Shown in pieces: positions 1-6,239 of a stretch of DNA of 6,456 bases. Position numbers and translations under genes: made by a program. The first letter of the stretch is position 1, and every line of letters begins with the position of its first letter. The notes under the pieces are model-generated. The model was not told the DNA's origin. It did no database searches and was given only the letters and a program-made list of their open reading frames with translations. The stretch spans positions 1 through 6,456 of the forward strand of contig JAQUZK010000081.1 of the NCBI GenBank assembly GCA_028691335.1, read 5' to 3'. Source of the stretch: Candidatus Izemoplasmatales bacterium. GTDB taxonomy: Bacteria > Bacillota_I > Bacilli_A > Izemoplasmatales > Hujiaoplasmataceae.

Positions 1-1644
1 AATATCATATTCTTTTAAGGCTAATTTAATATCAGATAAAGCATCAACTAAATTAATATTATGATTTTCGCCAATTCGAACATGATTTATCATCAAAGAG
101 GTTATAAAATTAAGATATTTTCGATTTATATTATTAATTCTTGTATCATATTTGATATATGAATTAATTGCTTTTTCAAGCTTAAATATATTATTTTTTT
201 CAGCTAGAAGGTGATTCTTAGATAATGCAGTATCTGTCTTCTTCTCAATAAAAAATATCTGGATATCTAGTAAATGGCTTAAAATATCAATATCTTGTAA
301 ATACAACTGTCTTTCAACTTCATAGATTAGTTTTTCTTCAATCTCATTAATTTGTTGATTCAATTTAAGTGTTTTTAAGTCATAGTTAACATTTATCTTA
401 TGTTCTTTATTAATTCTTAAAGTTGATAGATAGTTTATTTCATCTTTCACAATCTTTGTTGCTTTATCACCAATTATTTGGGCTAAAAAAGGGTCTACTT
501 TAAGTACGTGTTTGTAAAGATGAAAATAATTATTCATTTGATTAATTAATTTTCTCGATTCTTTTTGATAAGTAAAGAAAACACCTTTCTTCATTTTTAA
601 GAATTTTTTTGTGATCTGTCTAGTTTTTTCCTCTGCAAGATTATAAAGTTTTTGATAATCTGCAACTTTTAAATACCTCTTGATGTATTTATCAAGATTA
701 GGAGAGTTTTCGTTTTTTGCATAAATAATTTTTTCTTTTAGCTCAATCAATGAGTTTTCTACATGATCAAAGAAACAAGGATCATGAATAGTCACATTAC
801 CTATTCTTTGTAATTGTTTTATCAGTATTTTATCATATAAACTTTTATACTCATCATGAAGAATTAAACGGATTTTTTCCTCTTGAGATAATAGATGAAT
901 TTTGAAGTTTTTAAATTGTTCTACTTTATCAATAAGCAAATCTTTTATTTCTTGAGAACCTAAATTAGTTTCAGAACTAAAAGTTAATTGGTTATCTAGG
1001 TATGAACTAGTCTCTTTTTGATAAAAATCATAGATTCTTTGAAGTTGTGAATTTTTATTCTTTATCAAATTTGAAATCTTATCGTTTACTTCAAAAATTT
1101 CTTTATCTAGAGAAGAAAATAGTTCCAAAACTTCAAACTGATACTTTTGGATAATCTTTTCAAGAATTCTATTCTTTTCCTCAAGGAATGAATATAAATC
1201 TTCGAGGTCAATTATGTCTTTAGAATAATACATTTTAAATTCATTGAAAAAATCAAAAACGGATTGTAGTAATGCTTTATTAAGATAATCAAAATTTCTC
1301 ACTTTGTTTTCAGCGTTTTTATATTCGAACTCAATAATTTTTTGATTATGCTTATTAATATTTTCTTCGGTATCTAAAATTATTCTTTGACGATCTATAA
1401 CTAGAGTTTCTACATGGAAGAAGATGCTTTTCTTAATTTCTTCAACTCGAGACTTAAGCTGTTTAATAGATTCTTCACTTTCTTTTAAGTTGTTTAGAGT
1501 AATCTGCCTATGAGTTTGTGCTTTATGGATGATTGATTCAGAAAAACGGTCAAAAAGCGATAGCTCTTCTTTAAAAGATTTATCGAGATTTTCTCTGTAT
1601 TTTTTAAAATTAGTAGTGTTTAACTGAACTTTATTTTTATCCAC
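1..1644 (-). CDS. Large coiled-coil protein of unknown function, N-terminal 548 residues (3' end outside window)
   Basis: I do not recognise this gene. The frame is open from a GTG at 1644-1642 to the window edge, giving 548 residues without a stop. The GTG is preferred because AAGGAGG lies four bases upstream (1655-1649). An in-frame ATG at 1662-1660 would add six residues (MHKGGT) and overlap the upstream stop, but has no clear Shine-Dalgarno sequence. The product is strongly helical and rich in Lys, Glu, Asn, Ile, Leu and aromatic residues. It has only five glycines (229, 282, 354, 392, 525), three prolines (289, 315, 385), one cysteine and no tryptophan. No signal peptide, membrane segment or Walker motif is visible. 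Residues 298-321 align with residues 286-310 of the upstream 1,151-residue protein, suggesting distant paralogy. The 10-base gap between the genes implies co-transcription and probably translational coupling. A cytoplasmic scaffold or cytoskeletal role is only a guess; the missing C-terminus could hold an informative domain. Confidence 0.88.
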   Translation of the reverse strand, partial: MDKNKVQLNTTNFKKYRENLDKSFKEELSLFDRFSESIIHKAQTHRQITLNNLKESEESIKQLKSRVEEIKKSIFFHVETLVIDRQRIILDTEENINKHNQKIIEFEYKNAENKVRNFDYLNKALLQSVFDFFNEFKMYYSKDIIDLEDLYSFLEEKNRILEKIIQKYQFEVLELFSSLDKEIFEVNDKISNLIKNKNSQLQRIYDFYQKETSSYLDNQLTFSSETNLGSQEIKDLLIDKVEQFKNFKIHLLSQEEKIRLILHDEYKSLYDKILIKQLQRIGNVTIHDPCFFDHVENSLIELKEKIIYAKNENSPNLDKYIKRYLKVADYQKLYNLAEEKTRQITKKFLKMKKGVFFTYQKESRKLINQMNNYFHLYKHVLKVDPFLAQIIGDKATKIVKDEINYLSTLRINKEHKINVNYDLKTLKLNQQINEIEEKLIYEVERQLYLQDIDILSHLLDIQIFFIEKKTDTALSKNHLLAEKNNIFKLEKAINSYIKYDTRINNINRKYLNFITSLMINHVRIGENHNINLVDALSDIKLALKEYDI

Positions 1645-1648
1645 AGTT

Positions 1649-1655
1649 CCTCCTT
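1649..1655 (-). promoter_or_regulatory. Strong ribosome binding site deciding the GTG start of the downstream coiled-coil gene
   Basis: Read on the minus strand, AAGGAGG directly abuts and shares bases with the TAA stop of the upstream gene, and is followed by AACT and then GTG. It is the best Shine-Dalgarno match in the window. The four-base spacing is slightly short but workable. Overlap with the preceding stop codon suggests that a terminating ribosome could reinitiate here, coupling the output of the two coiled-coil genes (inference). Confidence 0.8.
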
Positions 1656-4600
1656 TATGCATTGATAATTCTATCTTGTTTATCCTTAGATTTTTGTTTT
1701 TCACTCTTTACATTAGAACGACTAGTTGAAGATATATTCATAATTTCTTTGTAATTAATCTGGAAAATAGTATCTAAATCTTGGTGATACTTATTTAGTC
1801 TATCAAAACCTCTATAAACTTTAGACTTATCCTCTAATATTAAACGATTAGCGGTTTGTTTTGAAATATAATCTTGGTAGTTTTCTAGATAGTCTTCGTT
1901 AATCAAGGTGAATTGTTGTAAAAATTCTGATTCTAGTTCTTGGATATTATGGTATAGATTTGCATACTCGTCAGATAAATTGTTTTTAATGCTTTCTATC
2001 TCTTTAAGTAATTCTGGTTTAGACAACATCTTGTTTGCTTCTATTTCTTTAAGTTTATTAAGAAGTTCTTTTCTTTTCTCTTCATAAAGAACAATTTTAT
2101 CTTCTTTTATAGTAGATAGTTTCTTTATTTTCTCTTTAGGTAATTCATTAATTCTTTGTTCAAGCAAATTAATCGTGTTTTTAACTTCCTCATCTCTTGT
2201 AAAAGTTAAATCATGGATGAATTTTACTTCTTCATCATAAGTAATCTTTAGATTTTCTTTTATTTTATTGATAGACTCAATATTACTGTTATGTATTTTC
2301 TCAAAGTTTTCTCTTGTTACTACGATATCTTCATCTATTAGGTTTAACAAAACTAATAAACGCCTATCATTCTCTAAAATATTTTTATTAATACTTTTTT
2401 CAAGATAATTTAAGAATTTTTGGCTATCATGGCTTATTTTTAGATACATCGAATTTAAATCTTTAACCTGTTTTTTAAAATTCTCATTATAACTCTGGCT
2501 GTTATCATATAATTTTTGAATTTCTTTTTTGCGTTTGTTCTTAATATTTATTGCTTCATAAGCAAGTTTGTCATATTCCTTATCAATTATATCGTGGTGT
2601 TTTTTTGCTTCAATTCGTGATTTAGCAATAACTTCTAAATCATTTTTAGTTATTGAATCTCTAATATTCTCTAATGATTCAGTTATATGTGAATAATAAC
2701 TATTGATAATATTAATGGTTTCAATTAGGTAAGATTCAACTAAATAATGATATTTTTTTTGATTTGATTTTGGTTTAAGCTTGGTAAAGGTCTTCAAACT
2801 TAAATCATTGATAATATTTAATGTAGTTTCATAATTAACGCTTAAATCTTCGATTATTTTTGGAACTTGATGTTTGTAAGCAAGTTTTAATGTTAAATTG
2901 GTCATATAAGTAATTAAAGAAGATATATTATTAATATAACCTTTTGATTGAACAATCTTTGCTTCATGGTTTATAGTTTGATACTCGTTAAATAGAAGAA
3001 GTTGTTTTAGTTTAACTAAATAAGTTGATAATACATCATTAAACTGATTATTTAGATCAGTCATTTCATGGATATAAAGACTCGCTGCTTCATAGCAAAT
3101 CTTATGCTTGTTAAAAGCTAGTTCATCAATTTGACGATGTAATGAAAGTCTGTTTTTCTCAACTATCGTCAGATAAGACATATCATTTTCACTAATTTTT
3201 AAGTAATCTGATAGAGACTTTGTACTAGAATTATTTATGTCTATAAGTTTTTGAATATGATGAACATAATCGACAACAGCAATTGATCTTAAAGAATCAT
3301 CTTTATCATGACTTTTTTTAATTTCAAAGTACTTTTTGGCGTAATAATAATTTGTAGTTTTTATATTGTTAGTAATTTCTAATTTAGCTATATTAGATAA
3401 TATAAAGGCTAATTTGTTTTGTTGAGTAAAAAATGTGTCATATTCTTCGAGTAACATATCAAAATATCTCTCGTGAATATTAAGTTCGTTTTTACTGCTA
3501 TTAATCACATTTTGCAGATGAACTTGATTTAACTCTGTATTTTGATGTAATTCTAAGACGTTCTTGTTAATATCCAGTAAATTGATTTTGTAGTTTTTAG
3601 AGTTTTTAATTTTATCAAGATTAATTTTATGTTGATATATAGCAAAAAACTGGTCATTTTCTAATGACGCTAAATATTTATTATAATCTCCAGTAATTTC
3701 AAGATTCTCTATTCTTTTTTTTACTTCTGCAATGTCTAACCTATTTTTTGATTCTAAAGTTACTATTTGAAGAGATACATCATCAATTCTAGAAATTAAT
3801 TTAGTTAAGTTTTCAGTTATATCATTTATTCGTACTATGAGATTGATTTTATAATCTTCGTAGGCTTTTGATGTAGAGTTAATAAAATTTGTTTTAATGT
3901 CTAAAAACTCTTGATGGAAATCAACTAAACTATTCAATAATCTATCAAGTTCATCAAAGCTTTGATTTAAATAAAAAGCAAAGTTAGAATACACATCAAC
4001 AGAGTTTTGTAAGAATGCTATAGGTAATGAATAAGCAAGTTTGATTTCTTCACTACGTTTGAAGGAATCAATCTTGATTTTTTTGATCTCTTGTTGGTAT
4101 TTTCTAATTGTGAAGCTAGAAAGAGTTTCACTTCGCTTTAATAAGTAGTCAGCTTTCTTTTCGATAATTTCTTTTTGATAAATATATTTCTTTAAATCTT
4201 CATTATTATTTTCTTCTTCAGCTTTAATAATACGAGGATATAACTTTGCAAGAGAAGAAGTTAAATCATTTTTTACTTGTGCTTCAAACTCAACTTTATT
4301 TTTTTGTACATTTCTAATTTGATTTACGTAATCCTGAATCATTTCTTGATTCATTTCAGAATGTGGTTTTTGTTTTGTTCTAGATATTTTTCTAATTCGA
4401 TCTCTTTCTTCTTCGAGATTTTTTGTGTTTTCTTTGAATATGGAAATCGTACTATTTTGTGTTCCACGAAGTAATTCTAATGACTTTAAAGCTGTTTGGT
4501 TTAGTTCTTTAGAATCACTTAGATTAGAATATTTTAAATTTTCATTCAAACTATTTAACGCATTTTTAGCCTTTTCCATGGTGTTAAGCAAATCATTAGC

Positions 4601-5110
4601 TAAGAAACTGTTAATATCTTGATAATAGTCTTTAAGGCTTTTGTTTTGTTCGTTTTGATCGTTGATGAAGTTTACATGAACTTCTACAGATTCATCAATT
4701 AATCGATTGCTATCTTTGATTAAATCAAGATATCTAGTTAAAGCTTCTTGTTTTCTTTCTTCAAATTGATCTTGAATTTCTTGATATAAAATATTCTCGT
4801 TTTCAATCTCTAGTAAATTATCATTCTCATTTTTTTTTAAGTCAAGCTGAATTTGTTCAAACCTTTCATTATAGTCTTGTTTGATAGTATCTATTAACTT
4901 CTTGTTTTCGTTTTCTTCTTCGAGGAAAACACAAAGATGTTTTTCATGTTCTTGACTATACTCTTGTTCTATTTTTAATAATAGTTTGTCGTATTCATAT
5001 TTTTCATTATTAAAATCCCGTTTTAATTGATTTAAACGGGTTAAATATGTTTGCTTAAAGTTGTTAAAACCATTGAAGTAGTTTGATAAAATATCGCGTT
5101 TTTTTGCCAT
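1655..5110 (-). CDS. Giant coiled-coil protein of unknown function, 1,151 residues, complete
   Basis: I do not recognise this as a named family. It starts at ATG 5110-5108, with GGAGTG five bases upstream, and ends at TAA 1657-1655. The whole length looks like charged helix. There are only five glycines (14, 216, 474, 724, 1101), seven prolines, two cysteines (60, 672) and no tryptophan. Long Lys/Glu/Leu/Ile heptad-like stretches lie at about 30-130, 225-350 and 850-1070. The middle (about 360-800) is richer in Tyr, Phe, Asn and His, including a YYY run near 588, and is more like helical bundles than one rod. No Walker A/B, ABC signature, signal peptide or membrane helix is visible, so it is not an SMC or Rad50 ATPase. 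The last 25 residues form a Ser/Lys-rich, probably disordered basic tail. It is the first gene of a tandem with a second coiled-coil gene and diverges from ruvB. A cytoplasmic scaffold or cytoskeletal function is plausible, by loose analogy to the large coiled-coil proteins of mollicute cytoskeletons, but unproven. Confidence 0.92.
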   Translation of the reverse strand: MAKKRDILSNYFNGFNNFKQTYLTRLNQLKRDFNNEKYEYDKLLLKIEQEYSQEHEKHLCVFLEEENENKKLIDTIKQDYNERFEQIQLDLKKNENDNLLEIENENILYQEIQDQFEERKQEALTRYLDLIKDSNRLIDESVEVHVNFINDQNEQNKSLKDYYQDINSFLANDLLNTMEKAKNALNSLNENLKYSNLSDSKELNQTALKSLELLRGTQNSTISIFKENTKNLEEERDRIRKISRTKQKPHSEMNQEMIQDYVNQIRNVQKNKVEFEAQVKNDLTSSLAKLYPRIIKAEEENNNEDLKKYIYQKEIIEKKADYLLKRSETLSSFTIRKYQQEIKKIKIDSFKRSEEIKLAYSLPIAFLQNSVDVYSNFAFYLNQSFDELDRLLNSLVDFHQEFLDIKTNFINSTSKAYEDYKINLIVRINDITENLTKLISRIDDVSLQIVTLESKNRLDIAEVKKRIENLEITGDYNKYLASLENDQFFAIYQHKINLDKIKNSKNYKINLLDINKNVLELHQNTELNQVHLQNVINSSKNELNIHERYFDMLLEEYDTFFTQQNKLAFILSNIAKLEITNNIKTTNYYYAKKYFEIKKSHDKDDSLRSIAVVDYVHHIQKLIDINNSSTKSLSDYLKISENDMSYLTIVEKNRLSLHRQIDELAFNKHKICYEAASLYIHEMTDLNNQFNDVLSTYLVKLKQLLLFNEYQTINHEAKIVQSKGYINNISSLITYMTNLTLKLAYKHQVPKIIEDLSVNYETTLNIINDLSLKTFTKLKPKSNQKKYHYLVESYLIETINIINSYYSHITESLENIRDSITKNDLEVIAKSRIEAKKHHDIIDKEYDKLAYEAINIKNKRKKEIQKLYDNSQSYNENFKKQVKDLNSMYLKISHDSQKFLNYLEKSINKNILENDRRLLVLLNLIDEDIVVTRENFEKIHNSNIESINKIKENLKITYDEEVKFIHDLTFTRDEEVKNTINLLEQRINELPKEKIKKLSTIKEDKIVLYEEKRKELLNKLKEIEANKMLSKPELLKEIESIKNNLSDEYANLYHNIQELESEFLQQFTLINEDYLENYQDYISKQTANRLILEDKSKVYRGFDRLNKYHQDLDTIFQINYKEIMNISSTSRSNVKSEKQKSKDKQDRIINA
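5017..5040. repeat. Intragenic inverted repeat, 7-bp perfect stem, near the 5' end of the 1,151-residue gene
   Basis: CCCGTTT (5017-5023) pairs with AAACGGG (5034-5040). After one T-T mismatch, two further A-T pairs can form around a TTGA loop. The stem holds the only compact GC-rich block in its AT-rich surroundings. On the coding (minus) strand it lies in codons 24-32 and is followed by ATTTTAAT, which is not a proper U-tract. It could fold in the early mRNA and affect elongation or stability, or be a coding coincidence. Confidence 0.35.
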
Positions 5111-5115
5111 TTAAT

Positions 5116-5121
5116 CACTCC
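5116..5121 (-). promoter_or_regulatory. Ribosome binding site of the 1,151-residue coiled-coil gene
   Basis: On the minus strand, GGAGTG is followed by ATTAA and then ATG (5110-5108), a five-base spacing. This is a good Shine-Dalgarno sequence and supports the chosen start. Confidence 0.7.
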
Positions 5122-5140
5122 ATAACTTACTTCAGTTTTA

Positions 5141-5169
5141 ATTATATTATATAAATATTTTTTATTCAA
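5141..5169 (-). promoter_or_regulatory. Sigma-70/SigA-type promoter for the coiled-coil gene pair
   Basis: On the minus strand a -35 TTGAAT (5169-5164; four of six consensus bases) is separated by exactly 17 bases from a perfect -10 TATAAT (5146-5141). A second TATAAT overlaps it by one base (5151-5146) but sits too close to the -35. Transcription would begin near 5134, giving a leader of about 24 bases before the ATG at 5110. No promoter is needed between the two coiled-coil genes, so this one probably serves both. The region is AT-rich, so chance matches to the -10 are easy; the correct spacing is what gives it weight. Confidence 0.6.
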
Positions 5170-5189
5170 CACTTCAAAACAAATAAACA

Positions 5190-5217
5190 GTGATTTTTGA
5201 TGATAATTTGGTATAAT
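5190..5217 (+). promoter_or_regulatory. Extended -10 promoter for ruvB-queA
   Basis: A perfect TATAAT (5212-5217) is preceded by TG and one base (TGG, 5209-5211), the extended -10 form used by vegetative sigma factors in low-GC Gram-positives. The -35 is weak: GTGATT at 5190-5195 with a 16-base spacer matches three of six bases. The expected transcription start, about seven bases downstream (around 5224), falls at the first base of the Shine-Dalgarno sequence, so the leader would be only about 11 bases. It points away from the promoter of the coiled-coil pair, and the two -35 elements are about 20 bases apart. Confidence 0.6.
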
Positions 5218-5223
5218 ATAAAT

Positions 5224-5229
5224 GAGGTG
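5224..5229 (+). promoter_or_regulatory. Ribosome binding site of ruvB
   Basis: GAGGTG stands five bases before the ATG at 5235. The reading frame upstream is closed by TAA at 5214-5216 (and by TGA at 5223-5225 if UGA is a stop), so no longer start is possible. The site lies at or next to the predicted transcription start. Confidence 0.7.
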
Positions 5230-5234
5230 TTGAT

Positions 5235-6239
5235 ATGGATGAACGTATAATTAGTAACAATCTTCTAGTTGATGATGAGGTCGATGTTACCTTAAGGCCG
5301 AAGAGTTTTGCGGAATATATTGGGCAAAGCGATGTTAAAGAAATGGTTGAAATAGCTGTTAAAGCAGCTAGGATGAGAAATGAATCATTAGACCATGTTT
5401 TACTTTACGGACCTCCAGGACTAGGCAAGACAACTTTAGCTCAAGTTATCGCTAATGAAATGGGTGTAAATATAAAATCGTTAAGTGGACCGACTATTGA
5501 AAGAACAGGTGACTTAGCTGCAATACTTACCTCTCTAGAACCAGGAGATGTTCTTTTTATTGATGAAATACATCGTTTGCCAAAAATTGTAGAAGAAATT
5601 CTTTATTCATCTATGGAAGATTATGTTATCGATATTGTTGTCGGAAAAGACTCAGGGGCAAAATCAATAAGAGTTGATTTAGCGCCATTTACTCTTATTG
5701 GAGCTACAACGAGATTTGGAGATCTAACCGGCCCTTTAAGAGATAGATTTGGAATTATCCATAAGCTTGAGTTTTACAATGATCATGAGTTGGAAGTAAT
5801 CTGTCAAAGAACTGCAAAAATATATGAATGCCAAATAGAAGACCTAGCAATAACAGAACTTGCTAAACGTAGTAGAGGCACACCAAGAATAGTAAATCGT
5901 TTATTTAGAAGAGTAAGAGATTTTGCGGATATTTTAAGCGATGGTTTTGTTAATCTTGAAGTAACAAAAAAAGCTTTAAGTAAGCTAAAAATAGATGATT
6001 TAGGCTTAGATAACAAAGACAGAGAGTATTTGTTAGGGATTATTGAAAAATATCATGGAGGTCCAGTAGGACTAGATACTATAGCTACTTCAATCAGTGA
6101 GGATGCAGGGACTTTAGAAGATGTTTATGAACCTTTCTTAATCCAAAAAGGCTTTATAAGTCGTACACCTAGAGGTAGAGTAGTTACTGAAAAAGCATAT
6201 AGACACTTAAAAAAGAATTATCAAGGGAGTTTGTTTTAA
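5235..6239 (+). CDS. ruvB: Holliday junction branch migration ATPase RuvB (EC 5.6.2.4 class helicase), 334 residues, complete
   Basis: RuvB is the AAA+ motor that, as hexameric rings loaded by RuvA, drives ATP-dependent branch migration of Holliday junctions before RuvC-type resolution in recombinational repair. The length is normal for the family. Visible landmarks are: an LRP...YIGQ N-terminal signature (20-31); Walker A GPPGLGKTT at 59-67 with Lys65; Walker B FIDEIH at 108-113 with Asp110 and Glu111; the RuvA-contacting beta-hairpin region at about 128-150; sensor 1 in IGATTR at 155-160; the arginine finger, most likely Arg171, in LRDRFG; sensor 2 Arg218 in RGTPRI; and a C-terminal DNA-binding winged helix (about 260-330) ending in the RTPRGR motif (310-315). 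All key residues are present, so it should be active. It probably forms an operon with queA, which overlaps it by one base. ruvA is not directly upstream; a divergent coiled-coil gene occupies that place. Confidence 0.98.
   Translation: MDERIISNNLLVDDEVDVTLRPKSFAEYIGQSDVKEMVEIAVKAARMRNESLDHVLLYGPPGLGKTTLAQVIANEMGVNIKSLSGPTIERTGDLAAILTSLEPGDVLFIDEIHRLPKIVEEILYSSMEDYVIDIVVGKDSGAKSIRVDLAPFTLIGATTRFGDLTGPLRDRFGIIHKLEFYNDHELEVICQRTAKIYECQIEDLAITELAKRSRGTPRIVNRLFRRVRDFADILSDGFVNLEVTKKALSKLKIDDLGLDNKDREYLLGIIEKYHGGPVGLDTIATSISEDAGTLEDVYEPFLIQKGFISRTPRGRVVTEKAYRHLKKNYQGSLF
6223..6229 (+). promoter_or_regulatory. Ribosome binding site of queA inside the end of ruvB
   Basis: AAGGGAG lies within the last codons of ruvB, nine bases before the queA ATG at 6239. 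Together with the TAATG stop/start overlap it suggests translational coupling of queA to ruvB. Confidence 0.65.

Noticed and set aside
4277..4622. Two overlapping 65-codon plus-strand reading frames with Phe/Ser-rich, membrane-like products
   Set aside because: They lie antisense to the 1,151-residue gene. Their Phe/Ser/Leu content is what the reverse of Lys/Glu/Asn-rich codons gives, and neither has a convincing ribosome binding site or promoter.
1..5110. SMC, Rad50/SbcC or JetC-like defence ATPase as an explanation of the coiled-coil pair
   Set aside because: No Walker A (GxxxxGK), Walker B or ABC signature is present in the 1,151-residue protein or in the visible 548 residues of the other. 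Glycine is nearly absent. An ATPase head in the unseen C-terminus of the partial gene alone would not fit SMC-type architecture.
5141..5151. The upper of the two overlapping TATAAT hexamers (5151-5146) as the main -10 of the coiled-coil promoter
   Set aside because: Its distance to the TTGAAT -35 is only 12 bases; the lower hexamer (5146-5141) gives the ideal 17.
5111..5234. Riboswitch, small RNA or intrinsic terminator in the divergent intergenic region
   Set aside because: The region is short and AT-rich, has no stable stem followed by a U-tract, and is accounted for by two promoters and their leaders.
5804..6016. A 70-codon minus-strand reading frame inside ruvB
   Set aside because: It is wholly antisense to the well-conserved sensor 2 and winged-helix part of ruvB, with no Shine-Dalgarno sequence or recognisable product.
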